From contig JAGRGP010000075.1 in the NCBI GenBank assembly GCA_020445415.1, positions 1 to 64,000 of the forward strand: DNA of 64,000 nt, given 5' to 3'. Positions 33,069 to 42,634 of the stretch are shown piece by piece. A model generated the notes under the pieces. It saw only the letters and a program-made list of their open reading frames with translations. It was not told where the DNA came from and did not search any database. Made by a program: the position numbers and the translations under genes. This stretch comes from Gammaproteobacteria bacterium. Its GTDB lineage: Bacteria > Pseudomonadota > Gammaproteobacteria > Chromatiales > Chromatiaceae. Numbering within the stretch: the first letter of the stretch is position 1; every line of letters starts with the position of its first letter.

Positions 33069-33695
33069 ATGTTAAAGCAACTCGTAAAATACGCCGTTTT
33101 GGCGGCGACCCTGGTGCATACAGCGCTGGTAGGCGCGGATCCCGGATCGGTGCAGCTCGAGCGGTTTCTTGGCGGTTTGAAGAGTCTGCAGGCCGTTTTC
33201 GAACAGTCGCTATTCGGCCCGGAACGTTCCACGCCGTTATTCTCGAGAGGGATTTTCTATCTACAGCGACCGGATCGGTTCCGCTGGGATTATCAAGCAC
33301 CTGACCAGCAACAGATTGTTGCCGACGGCCGTCAGATTTGGTTATACGACCCTGGGCTCGAGCAGGTTAGCGTGCAATCCCAAGGCTCTGCCCTTAAAGG
33401 CACGCCAGCGGCACTGTTGATTGGAAGGGAGGCAGTGAGCGCAACGTTTGAAGTGGAGAACCAAGGGTCCGGCGGTGGGCTGGAGTGGGTAGCACTTAGG
33501 CCGCGTGACGAGGATAGCCAATTTTCCCGCATCAATCTGGGGCTTGCAAATGACGAGCTCCTGCGCATGGAGATGATTGATAAATTTGGATCGGTTACCC
33601 GTTTCCGGTTTTCGGAAATCCGACATAATCCTGATCTGGAGGCGAGCCTGTTCGAGTTCCAGGTTCCCGATGGCGTGGACCGTTATAATCAATAG
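33069..33695 (+). CDS. lolA: Outer-membrane lipoprotein carrier protein LolA
   Basis: A periplasmic chaperone that carries lipoproteins from LolCDE to LolB. It has an N-terminal signal peptide ending near ALVGA and the LolA pattern FYLQRPDRFRWDYQAPDQQ, followed by IWLYDPGLEQVSV. Length (208 residues) is normal. The GTG at 33066 directly precedes the ATG used. It sits between ftsK and rarA, the standard order. Confidence 0.94.
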   Translation: MLKQLVKYAVLAATLVHTALVGADPGSVQLERFLGGLKSLQAVFEQSLFGPERSTPLFSRGIFYLQRPDRFRWDYQAPDQQQIVADGRQIWLYDPGLEQVSVQSQGSALKGTPAALLIGREAVSATFEVENQGSGGGLEWVALRPRDEDSQFSRINLGLANDELLRMEMIDKFGSVTRFRFSEIRHNPDLEASLFEFQVPDGVDRYNQ

Positions 33696-33704
33696 GCATC
33701 GCGG

Positions 33705-35057
33705 TTGAATTCTTCCACTAATGACCTATTCGACGAAGGTGACTCTGACCGGTTTCGTCCACTGGCCGATCGGATGCGCCCCCGAACCCTGGATGAATTT
33801 GTGGGTCAGGAACATATACTCGGCCCGGACCGGCCGCTGAGCCGTGCATTCGCCTCCGACCACTTTCATTCGATGATTCTATGGGGGCCACCCGGCACCG
33901 GCAAGACAACATTGGCACGGTTGGTTGCCCGCCGTTCCGGCGCAAAGTTTCTGAGCCTCTCCGCAGTGCTTTCGGGGGTGAAGGAGATAAGGGAGGCGGT
34001 AAGTGAGGCACAAAGTACCCGAAAGATGGAAGGCCGGGGTACGGTGCTGTTCATCGATGAGGTACACCGCTTCAACAAGGGGCAGCAGGATGCCTTTCTC
34101 CCCCATGTTGAGGACGGGACGCTGATCTTTATCGGTGCTACCACCGAAAACCCCTCCTTCGAACTTAACAATGCACTTTTATCCCGGGCACGGACCTATG
34201 TATTGAAGCCCTTGCAGGCCGATGCCATCGCCTCGGTGATCGACCTGGCCATCCGCGATGTTACTAGAGGGCTTGGTAACCTGGGTTTGGTGCTCGATTC
34301 GGAGTCCCGGCAAATGTTGGCCGAGGCAGCGGATGGCGATGCCCGCCGGGCACTCAATCTGCTGGAGATCTGCGCCGATCTAAATGCCGCGGGGTCAATA
34401 GATCGACGAGTAGTGGAACAGGTGATTGGAGGCAATCTCCGGCGTTTCGACAAAGGCGGCGAGGCATTTTACGATCAGATCTCGGCGCTGCACAAATCTG
34501 TCAGAGGTTCGAATCCCGATGCTTCGCTTTACTGGTTGTGCCGGATGCTGGACGGGGGCTGTGATCCCCGTTATATCGCCAGGCGATTGATCCGGATGGC
34601 ATCGGAAGACATCGGGAACGCGGATCCACGAGGGTTGGCGCTAGCCTTGGATGCCTGGGAGGTGCAGGAACGCTTGGGCAGTCCGGAGGGCGAGTTGGCG
34701 CTGGCACAAGCCGTGATCTATCTTGCTGTGGCTCCCAAGAGTAATGCGGTGTATGTCGCGTTTCAAAATGCAATGGGGGACGTCCGTGGTGGGAAGTCGG
34801 AAGAGGTCCCGATGCATCTGCGCAACGCACCTACCCGGTTGATGAAGGAACTGGGATACGGCAAAGCCTATCGCTATGCCCATGATGAGCCCGATGGCTA
34901 TGCCCCCGGGGTACATTACTTCCCGGAAGGTATGGAGACCCGGCGCTACTATTTTCCGGTGGAGCGGGGTCTGGAGCTAAGGATTGGTGAAAAACTGGCC
35001 AGGTTACGTGAATTAGACGGTAAATACCGGGCTGACAAGAAGCTGGACAAAGAGTAG
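33705..35057 (+). CDS. rarA: Replication-associated recombination protein RarA
   Basis: A 450-residue AAA+ ATPase (MgsA/WRNIP1 family) acting at stalled forks. Walker A is GPPGTGKTTLARLVA and Walker B is FIDEVHRFNKGQQD. The N-terminal RPLADRMRPRTLDEFVGQ is characteristic. It starts at TTG 33705, nine bases after lolA; no in-frame ATG lies before the conserved region. Confidence 0.95.
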   Translation: MNSSTNDLFDEGDSDRFRPLADRMRPRTLDEFVGQEHILGPDRPLSRAFASDHFHSMILWGPPGTGKTTLARLVARRSGAKFLSLSAVLSGVKEIREAVSEAQSTRKMEGRGTVLFIDEVHRFNKGQQDAFLPHVEDGTLIFIGATTENPSFELNNALLSRARTYVLKPLQADAIASVIDLAIRDVTRGLGNLGLVLDSESRQMLAEAADGDARRALNLLEICADLNAAGSIDRRVVEQVIGGNLRRFDKGGEAFYDQISALHKSVRGSNPDASLYWLCRMLDGGCDPRYIARRLIRMASEDIGNADPRGLALALDAWEVQERLGSPEGELALAQAVIYLAVAPKSNAVYVAFQNAMGDVRGGKSEEVPMHLRNAPTRLMKELGYGKAYRYAHDEPDGYAPGVHYFPEGMETRRYYFPVERGLELRIGEKLARLRELDGKYRADKKLDKE

Positions 35058-35178
35058 CAGCTTCGTATCTCGCATATGGGAATAAATCGGAGCACCAATA
35101 ACCGCAAGGCCATGCTATCGTCCTTCCGGGCACAGTGTGTAAAATATCTCGGATGCAAATCCACCACAAAATAGTTCA

Positions 35179-35549
35179 TTGAACCAACTGCTGGCAATTG
35201 CTGCCGGAGGCGCAGTGGGAGCGGTATTGAGATACTGGGTCTCCAGTGGTGTCTATGGCCTGCTTGGACGTGGTTTTCCCTATGGGACGCTGGTGGTGAA
35301 TGTGCTAGGGTCTTTAGTAATGGGATTGCTGTACGTACTCTTCATGGAACGGATGACGGTCGGCCCCGAAGTCCGGGGTGCGATTCTCATTGGTCTGCTG
35401 GGCTCATTCACCACATTTTCAACCTTCTCCCTAGAAACCCTCAATCTCGTCGAGCAGGCCGAATTCGTTAAGGCCGCCCTGAATATCATGGTGTCGGTAT
35501 TGGCCTGTATTATCGCGGCATGGGTCGGATTAATCGCCGGGAGGCAGTT

Positions 35550-35553
<4 letters not shown>
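35179..35553 (+). CDS. crcB: Fluoride ion channel CrcB (Fluc)
   Basis: A 124-residue membrane protein with four helices that exports fluoride. Typical motifs are GGAVGAVLRYW, NVLGSLVMG and GSFTTFSTFSLE. It starts at TTG 35179. It overlaps the next small gene by four bases. I see no fluoride (crcB-type) riboswitch in the 120 bases upstream. Confidence 0.93.
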
Positions 35554-37135
<1,582 letters not shown>

Positions 37136-37202
37136 GGTTGGCCCGGGGAGGAGTTTTTTCTCCACTTACCTGGCGGTGATCATACAAATCGGCTTACTAG
37201 TT

Positions 37203-37382
37203 CTATACCAACATCGCCAAGAGTATGACGAAACCCACCACCGCCAGGATGGGAAGAATTACCCCCTGCCAATCGCCGGGCTTCGCTTCCGGACTATGTT
37301 TGAGCATCATCTTGGCCCGGGGCCACAAAAATAGGATCATCGCAATCAGCAGCACGGCCGATCCAATCTTCATCCAGTCCAT
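37203..37382 (-). CDS. Small two-helix membrane protein (59 residues)
   Basis: Reading the minus strand from ATG 37382 gives a 59-residue protein starting MDWMKIGSAVLLIAMILFLW, a short basic stretch (PRAKMMLKHSPEAKPGDW), then a second hydrophobic helix to the stop at 37203. The basic linker between two helices implies a cytoplasmic loop. I recall similar short genes near serS in other Gammaproteobacteria, but no function. It is convergent with serS and downstream of the YccA gene's terminator. Confidence 0.65.
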   Translation of the reverse strand: MDWMKIGSAVLLIAMILFLWPRAKMMLKHSPEAKPGDWQGVILPILAVVGFVILLAMLV

Positions 37383-37414
37383 GTTGGGAAACGCCCCCTA
37401 AAATGCTCGCCGAT

Positions 37415-37439
37415 AAAAAGCCCCGGACGTAGCCGGGGC
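37415..37439 (-). terminator. Rho-independent terminator of the YccA-family gene
   Basis: GCCCCGG (37420-37426) pairs with CCGGGGC (37433-37439) around a six-base loop. On the minus strand the stem is followed by TTTTT (37419-37415). It lies 29 bases after the stop of the Bax inhibitor-1 gene and just upstream of the 59-residue gene. Confidence 0.85.
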
Positions 37440-37468
37440 GCGATTACGTTGGTGATTATTGGCCGCTG

Positions 37469-38140
37469 TCAATCATCACTAGACGTCATGCCAAGAATCT
37501 GGAGCAAGCTAATAAAGATATTGAACATGCTTAGATAAAGGCTGATCGTCATCATGATGTAGTTACTATCGCGTTCGTGAATCATCCGGCTGGTATCGTA
37601 AAGGATAAAGCCGCTCATCAACATGATCACCACTCCCGATATAGCCAGGGAGAACGCAGGCATCTGTAGGAAAATATTCGCCAACGCGCCGATCAAAACA
37701 ACCAGCATGCCCGCGAAAAGAAAGCCACCCATGAAGCTGAAATCCTTACGTGTGGTCAGCGCGTAGCCGGACAGTCCCAGGAAGATGACGCCGGTCCCAC
37801 CAAAAGCGGTTCCCACAATCTGCGAACCGTTGGGTAGGGACAGATAAGCTTCAAGCACCGGCCCCAAACCGAAACCCATGAGACCCGTAATGGCAAAGAC
37901 GACCCCCAGTCCGGAACTGGAATTGGCAGTCCTCGGGAGCACGAACCAAATCAGCAACATGGCGCCGCCCAGACTCAGCAAGTAGGTCATCGGCGGCATC
38001 CGTAACATGACGGACACTGCCGCCATCAAGGCACTAAAAAATAGGGTTGCCGCAAGCAAGGTATAGGTATTTCTTATAACCTTGTTTACCACCAATGCGT
38101 TACTGGCCGGACGAGCAACTGAATAGTCCAATCGATTCAT
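37469..38140 (-). CDS. yccA: Bax inhibitor-1/YccA family membrane protein
   Basis: A 223-residue protein with seven transmembrane helices. The family hallmark near the C-terminus is MSGFILYDTSRMIH. In E. coli YccA modulates the FtsH protease; related proteins conduct calcium. GAGGAG lies about 11 bases before the ATG. It ends at a strong terminator, so it is a single-gene unit. Confidence 0.93.
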   Translation of the reverse strand: MNRLDYSVARPASNALVVNKVIRNTYTLLAATLFFSALMAAVSVMLRMPPMTYLLSLGGAMLLIWFVLPRTANSSSGLGVVFAITGLMGFGLGPVLEAYLSLPNGSQIVGTAFGGTGVIFLGLSGYALTTRKDFSFMGGFLFAGMLVVLIGALANIFLQMPAFSLAISGVVIMLMSGFILYDTSRMIHERDSNYIMMTISLYLSMFNIFISLLQILGMTSSDD

Positions 38141-38335
38141 GTGTTTACATTCTCCTCAGTATCGTAACTGTTGTCGGTCATTCACACCCTCTGACTGTGC
38201 GAATCATCGTTTGTTCCATAGCTTACTTTATTGGGAGTAAACTTCAAGAATTCAAGCCTGAGGGGATGGACGAGAGCCCGCAGTAAAGACTGGAAACCAG
38301 TGCCCGGAATCGGGTATGCTGCGTCCTCCCGCATG

Positions 38336-38423
38336 GGAGAGGTGGCTGAGCGGTCGAAAGCGGCGGTCTTGAAAACCGTTGAGGGGCAACCCTCCCAGGG
38401 TTCGAATCCCTGCCTCTCCGCCA
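38336..38423 (+). tRNA. serT: tRNA-Ser(UGA)
   Basis: A complete class II tRNA of 88 bases including encoded CCA. Acceptor arms GGAGAGG (38336-38342) and CCTCTCC (38413-38419) pair fully with discriminator G. The anticodon loop reads CTTGAAA, giving anticodon TGA. A long variable arm (GAGGGGCAACCCTC) and the T-loop TTCGAAT are present. Confidence 0.98.
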
Positions 38424-38809
38424 ATATATCAAGTGAATAAATGAGTTAGGAAAATTTGGAACAATCCGCACCAAGGGGAGGTGCTCCGGTTTCCACGATC
38501 GTTCAAATCAACCCTGGCCAGCGGCAGGCGAAAACCAGGCATGGGGTGGCTCCATCGGTAGCAAACACGTTCACCACAAAGGACCCGGGCGGATCCCTAT
38601 GTATCGGTATCAGGCAGGCTGAATGAATTCTTGGCCCGATCGATTCCAAAGAGCGTAACATTCACGATTGAAACCCCTCTTGTCTTCCCTCAGCGGCTTG
38701 GTCACAGAGACTGCTGCGTATTTGCCGTGACATGGTTGGGGGAATCCATAGCCTTCGTAAGGTTCCCAAGTGGCAGGGTGGTGCCCGCGTAGTTGTCTTA
38801 TCAAGCTGC
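38424..38809. other. Region between tRNA-Ser and the agmatinase-like gene
   Basis: No gene is supported. A 64-codon minus-strand open frame (38804-38610) starts six bases after the agmatinase stop but has no ribosome site and no recognisable motif. No second copy of the tRNA 3' end that would mark an integration site is visible. Confidence 0.5.
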
Positions 38810-39766
38810 CTAAACGCGAAAATACCCCGCCTTAGCGGCGGCGCCGATTAGGTTCGTGATTAAACGGGCCGCGGTAATACTGGTTAGGTCATTGACGTCG
38901 TTAGCTGGCGTAATTTCGACAATATCCATTCCGACCAGTCTCCCTTTATTGACGAGCCCGTGTATCAACTTATGCATCTGGACGTATGTCACACCACCAG
39001 GTGCCGGATAAGCGACTGCAGGCATGGCCGACGGCTCCATTCCGTCCGCATCGATCGTCAGATAGTATTTTTCGCCATCAGGAATCTGTGCCAGAATCTT
39101 TTCCATTCCCTGGTCGTGAAGTTCGTAAGCCGTCGTCAGATTGACCCCATGGTTTGTGGCCGCTTTAAATTCCTTGGCTCTGGCACTTCCCTGACAACGC
39201 AGGCCGATTTGGAAGATCTGATCGATATGGGGCATTTCTGCAGCCCTACGAATTGGGCTGGAATAACCGGTTTTCGTACCCTTCAGATGGTCTCGCCAGT
39301 CGAGATGGGCATCTATCTGTATTAGATTGACTGGACCGACATCTTCGAGTGCCCGTAAAACTGGAATTGAGACGCCATGATCGCCACCGATCGAGATCGG
39401 CATGGCTCCCGCGGCGAGAATTTTACGGACAGCAGCCTCAGCCAGACGATAATGTGCAGTGAGGTCGCGCGGGTCACCTGGCACATCGCCGGCGTCAACC
39501 ACCCGTATGGCTTGCCCATCGAACACCGTTCCCCCGAGATCAAAATCCCAGGAGTCCAACCCTTCCCATGCCTTGTCTGAGGTTCGTCGCACGGCAGTTG
39601 GAGCATTCGTCTGATCGTTGGTCAGCTCTTCCATTGAGTAAGGGTCACCATAGGGCAATCCTAGAATGGCGACGTGTGCGTCAAGCGTGTCCAGATCTAA
39701 TGCCAAGGGAAAATTGCAGAAAGTATGAGTGACAGCCCTTGGTGCCACAGTGAACCTATTTGGCAT
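38810..39766 (-). CDS. Agmatinase/ureohydrolase family protein
   Basis: A manganese ureohydrolase of about 318 residues that should cleave a guanidino compound to urea. Metal-binding motifs are GGDHGVS, DAHLDWRDH and TIDADGMEPS; the usual third motif D-x-D-x-x-D-P has Glu in place of the final Asp. That divergence suggests a substrate other than agmatine, such as guanidinobutyrate. I chose ATG 39766, preceded by GGGGA. ATG 39781 and TTG 39808 are alternatives. It is a lone gene downstream of tRNA-Ser on the opposite strand. Confidence 0.8.
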   Translation of the reverse strand: MPNRFTVAPRAVTHTFCNFPLALDLDTLDAHVAILGLPYGDPYSMEELTNDQTNAPTAVRRTSDKAWEGLDSWDFDLGGTVFDGQAIRVVDAGDVPGDPRDLTAHYRLAEAAVRKILAAGAMPISIGGDHGVSIPVLRALEDVGPVNLIQIDAHLDWRDHLKGTKTGYSSPIRRAAEMPHIDQIFQIGLRCQGSARAKEFKAATNHGVNLTTAYELHDQGMEKILAQIPDGEKYYLTIDADGMEPSAMPAVAYPAPGGVTYVQMHKLIHGLVNKGRLVGMDIVEITPANDVNDLTSITAARLITNLIGAAAKAGYFRV

Positions 39767-39875
39767 GCCATTTTTCCCCATTCGAGTTGCTTTATGCCGG
39801 GCGGTCAACTTGTAGAATAATAAATCGCCAATCCAAAGAGGAAAACGCTACGAATTAGGCGTGCGTCGCGGCTCA

Positions 39876-40013
39876 GAAGATCGCTTCATCATACTCGGTA
39901 TGAGCAGCCATAGCTGTGACATCATGGTATACCATCGCAAGGGAGCAGCAGGGTCGGTGTTATAAATCATTTCTGCCTGCATGATCGCACGGCAATTCTC
40001 CGCGAGGTGCACT
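39876..40013 (+). pseudogene. Relic of a BrnT-family toxin (C-terminal part)
   Basis: In frame from 39876 the translation reads EDRFIILGMSS, then VYHRKG, an in-frame TAA stop, and IISACMIARQ. BrnT toxins end with closely similar blocks (D-R-F-I-x-L-G-x-S, then V-x-x-x-Y-R, then I-R-I-I-S-A-R-K-A). The order and spacing fit, but the region between is eroded, a stop interrupts it, and the N-terminal half is absent. It is followed at once by an antitoxin relic, as in intact brnTA loci. The assignment rests on motif memory, not alignment. Confidence 0.55.
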
Positions 40014-40054
40014 AGGCAACCCGAAGCCGATTTCTCGATTATGCACCCCGGAAT

Positions 40055-40238
40055 ACCTCTATGCATCGAAGCTGAAGAAGTCGGCAACAATTCGATTGAA
40101 CGAACATGTCACTGAGTATTTCAAAGAAACGCCTGAAGAAACGGGAATTCCGCCCCCGAGTCTGATAACCCCTATCTGAAAGATCGCGTTGCTCAGCATC
40201 GGGAAATTGATCTAAGCTGGCAAACGAAAAGGCCCTAA
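40055..40238 (+). pseudogene. Relic of a BrnA/CopG-type antitoxin, frameshifted
   Basis: From about 40058 the translation reads LYASKLKKSATIRLNEHV, then TEYFKETPEETGIP and PSLI. After a frame change near 40170 it continues as PYLKDRVAQHREIDLSW to a TAA at 40236-40238. These blocks match the DNA-binding antitoxin pattern 'K-x-x-T-I-R-L-N-E-D-V...E-T-G-I-P-Y-Q-S-L-I-N-L-Y-L-x-D-C'. About one base lost near ATAACCCCTATC explains the shift. No start codon is left. It is non-functional. Confidence 0.65.
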
Positions 40239-40314
40239 TAATGCAATTATGTCGTTCGCTACGCTTACTGGAAACCCCGGCCGCATTGTTGATTCGCGTG
40301 GCAAGGAAATGAAA

Positions 40315-40881
40315 ATGCGCACCTTGATACTAATTATGTTGCTGTTCACTTCGTTGGCGGTATTTGCAGATGAGGAGCTTTGGCAAATGCTACAAAGTGA
40401 ACCGAATATGGTTGTGTTAATGCGTAATGCCGAATCGAGCGGAAATCGAGATGGTGCCAATATGTTTGTATGGGATGCAACGGGAAAGTGCTCAGGGGAG
40501 AGCACCCTGACCGCTGTCGGTAGGGAACAAGCGAAAGGAATCGGCGCGGTCTTTGCCGAGCATGACGTCGAGCCGATCGTCATCAGCTCACCGATGTGTC
40601 GCTGCATGGAAACAGCCAAAATTGCGTTTGGAGAGTACGTTACCGACCCTAGATTGCGGCAGAGGCCAACGACAGATAGCGTGGGACAAGAGGTATTTCA
40701 AGCCGCTGCAAGAGCGCTGCTCCGAAAGCATCGCGGCAACTCGCCGATTGTGTTTGTGAATCACCGCCCGAACATTGATGCAATGACAATGGAACTCATA
40801 AAAATAGGCGAACTCCTGGTTGGAACGGTCGAAGAAGACGGTGAAATTGATATCCTGGGTAAGATTCGGATCGTACAGTGA
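40315..40881 (+). CDS. Exported histidine-phosphatase-like protein lacking the catalytic histidine
   Basis: A 188-residue protein with a signal peptide (MRTLILIMLLFTSLAVFA) and a histidine-phosphatase-superfamily layout. The N-terminal R-H-G/A motif reads LMRNAESSGN, so the nucleophile histidine is Asn (residue 38, codon AAT at 40426). Other parts are kept: SSPMCRCMETA and the second histidine in VFVNHRPNID. AAGGAA lies six bases before the ATG used. It may be an inactive or binding-only member, or an early pseudogene. It shares direction with the next gene. Confidence 0.75.
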   Translation: MRTLILIMLLFTSLAVFADEELWQMLQSEPNMVVLMRNAESSGNRDGANMFVWDATGKCSGESTLTAVGREQAKGIGAVFAEHDVEPIVISSPMCRCMETAKIAFGEYVTDPRLRQRPTTDSVGQEVFQAAARALLRKHRGNSPIVFVNHRPNIDAMTMELIKIGELLVGTVEEDGEIDILGKIRIVQ

Positions 40882-40885
40882 ATTG

Positions 40886-40911
40886 TTGTACCTGTATGCG
40901 CAGGCGTACAA
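40886..40911. repeat. Stem-loop between the phosphatase-like and GNAT genes
   Basis: TTGTAC-CTG (40886-40894) pairs with CAG-GC-GTACAA (40901-40911) with a two-base bulge and a six-base loop. No T-run follows. It may pause transcription or stabilise the message between the two genes. Confidence 0.35.
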
Positions 40912-40933
40912 ATACTTAAATCAACAGGACGTA

Positions 40934-41443
40934 ATGCTGAAAAAGAATGCCGTGATTTTGATCAGGGAAGCCGCCCAGGACGAATTCGCCGATATTTGGC
41001 CCATCTTCGAAGAAATCGTGTCGGCTGGGGATACTTACGCTTATCCCAAGGAAACGTCTAAAGCCGAAGGTGAGAGGCTTTGGATGAAGGTCCCGCGAAA
41101 AACCTTCGTGGCTGAATCCGATGGAGAAATTCTGGGCACCTACTACATAAAGACCAATCAATCGGGTCCAGGCAGCCACGTGTGCAATTGCGGTTACATG
41201 GTTCGAACCGCGGCTAGAGGAAAAGGAATTGCCACAGCCATGTGCGAACACTCGCAGCAAGTTGCCTTGGAGCTTGGCTACTCGGCCATGCAGTTCAATT
41301 TCGTGGCATCGAGTAACGAGGGGGCCATCAGGATTTGGCAACAAATGGGTTTTGAAATTGTTGGTCGGCTTCCACGAGCCTTTAATCACCCGGTAAGGAG
41401 TTATATTGACGCTCTTATTATGTACAAGTGGTTACGGACATAA
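40934..41443 (+). CDS. GNAT family N-acetyltransferase
   Basis: A 169-residue acetyl-CoA-dependent acetyltransferase. Motif A is seen in MVRTAARGKGIATAMCEHS, and the C-terminal fold in NEGAIRIWQQMGFEIVGRLP. The substrate is unknown; the pattern resembles amino-acid or antibiotic acetyltransferases. AGGA lies six bases before the ATG at 40934. It follows the phosphatase-like gene by 52 bases. Confidence 0.88.
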   Translation: MLKKNAVILIREAAQDEFADIWPIFEEIVSAGDTYAYPKETSKAEGERLWMKVPRKTFVAESDGEILGTYYIKTNQSGPGSHVCNCGYMVRTAARGKGIATAMCEHSQQVALELGYSAMQFNFVASSNEGAIRIWQQMGFEIVGRLPRAFNHPVRSYIDALIMYKWLRT

Positions 41444-41544
41444 CACGGCGGTCAGGTCATTCGTCGTGCTGATCCTCGCGTGGATACCCAGCCCTCCGCA
41501 CATGATTCCCGTCTCTTTTTGTCTAGATTCTAGATTCATAAATG

Positions 41545-41560
41545 TGTGATCTATCCCACA
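41545..41560. promoter_or_regulatory. Possible CRP/Vfr-type site
   Basis: TGTGATCTATCCCACA matches the CRP consensus TGTGA-N6-TCACA with one mismatch. It lies 93 bases upstream of the repeat-protein ATG. No CRP gene is in the window, and a single site this short can arise by chance. Confidence 0.35.
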
Positions 41561-41652
41561 CTGCCCAAGATTGCAATCCAGAACTAAGTGATAAAAGCGA
41601 GGTCTTTTTCGTTGAACTTAACTGAAGGTGTGCCAGAAACGGAGAGGAAAAG

Positions 41653-42147
41653 ATGGTAAAGCTACGGGAGAAAGCGTTGATTGCGGGCGCATGCATTTGC
41701 GTGGCGTTCATGGCTGGTGCGGATAGTCAGAATCGTATGACTACCCAGTCGACGGGCGGGAACTGGGAAGCCGCCAAGGATTCCGGGGGCAGGGCTTGGG
41801 AAGCCACCAAGGAGGCGAGTGGGCATGCGTGGGATGCCACCAAGGAGACGTCGAAAGAAGTGTGGGACGCTACCAAAGAGACATCAAAAGAGGCTTGGGA
41901 AGCCACCAAGGAGGGGAGCAGCAAGGCATGGGATACCACTAAAGAGACGTCGAAGGAGGCTTGGGACGCCACTAAGGAGGGGAGCAGCAAGGCATGGGAT
42001 GCGACTAAGGAGACATCGAAAGAGGTTTGGGATGCCACCAAGGACACGACTGGCAAGGCTTGGGAAGAGACCGAGAAACTGCTGGATGGTGATCCACCGG
42101 ATCAGTCTCCAACACCGGCGCAGGGCGCTCCTGTGAAAGAGATCTGA
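41653..42147 (+). CDS. Exported protein of ten 11-residue repeats
   Basis: A 164-residue protein with an N-terminal hydrophobic signal (about residues 7-24) followed by ten tandem 11-residue units of the form A-W-D-A-T-K-E-T-S-K-E (residues 37-146), then a Pro-rich acidic tail. Each unit has one Trp, and the 11-residue period suggests a long amphipathic helix like those of LEA group 3 or apolipoprotein-type repeats. GGAGAGGAAAAG precedes the ATG. The role is unknown; membrane or surface protection under stress is a guess. Confidence 0.75.
   Translation: MVKLREKALIAGACICVAFMAGADSQNRMTTQSTGGNWEAAKDSGGRAWEATKEASGHAWDATKETSKEVWDATKETSKEAWEATKEGSSKAWDTTKETSKEAWDATKEGSSKAWDATKETSKEVWDATKDTTGKAWEETEKLLDGDPPDQSPTPAQGAPVKEI
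41761..42090 (+). repeat. 33-base tandem repeat array inside the exported protein gene
   Basis: Ten imperfect 33-base units, each encoding 11 residues. Two adjacent 66-base blocks starting near 41911 and 41977 are almost identical and both contain GGGAGCAGCAAGGCATGGGA, a sign of recent duplication. The unit length keeps the reading frame. Confidence 0.85.
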
Positions 42148-42381
42148 AGATTTCATGGCGTCTAGCTATGGTTTAATCCGACGGTGTGCAGATAAGCTGC
42201 CGAGCCCGATGAAGGTTGTCGGATCGTTGCTGACTGATAGTGCGCGGTCATCCATAACTGGCTCGTTTGATGTACATGTTTTTTGTGTTACCCGGGGCCT
42301 GTGACGGTTGCTCTTGCAATTCCTTAGCGATTTACTAAGGTTGTATTAGGGAGCGAGGGTTAATCACGAGAGGCGCTATCC

Positions 42382-42600
42382 ATGTTAAGAAAATACGCTG
42401 CATCGACCATTGTTCTGAGCGGGTTGCTATTCGCTGGTTCTTCGTTGTCGGCGGACTGTGGAGATTGTTCTCGGGTAGCGGGAACTACTACACCCCAAAC
42501 ACCGGACACCTTTATGCAGCTGGCAGGTTGTAGGTCCGGGCACGACAAGGCAGGTAAGCCCGTGGATGAAACCAAGGCCGCCACGAAGACCAGTGCGTAG
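42382..42600 (+). CDS. Small exported cysteine-containing protein
   Basis: A 72-residue product with a signal peptide ending near SSLSA. The mature part starts DCGDCS, has a third cysteine in AGCRSGHDK, and is otherwise Thr/Lys-rich and probably disordered. The CxxC could be oxidised or bind metal. I do not recognise a family. It has the same orientation as the repeat protein 234 bases upstream and is followed by a hairpin. Confidence 0.6.
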   Translation: MLRKYAASTIVLSGLLFAGSSLSADCGDCSRVAGTTTPQTPDTFMQLAGCRSGHDKAGKPVDETKAATKTSA

Positions 42601-42634
42601 CGTTTTCTAACCAACGGCTTGTATAAATCCATAG

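Noticed and set aside
35058..35178. Possible fluoride riboswitch upstream of crcB
   Set aside because: The conserved crcB-motif core and its pseudoknot partners are not visible in these 120 bases.
38610..38804. A 64-codon minus-strand open frame after the agmatinase-like gene
   Set aside because: It has no ribosome site, no signal or domain, and a composition unlike a structured protein, so it is left as non-coding.
41761..42090. Tandem repeat array considered as a CRISPR
   Set aside because: The repeats are contiguous 33-base coding units without unique spacers, in frame within a protein, and no cas genes are present.
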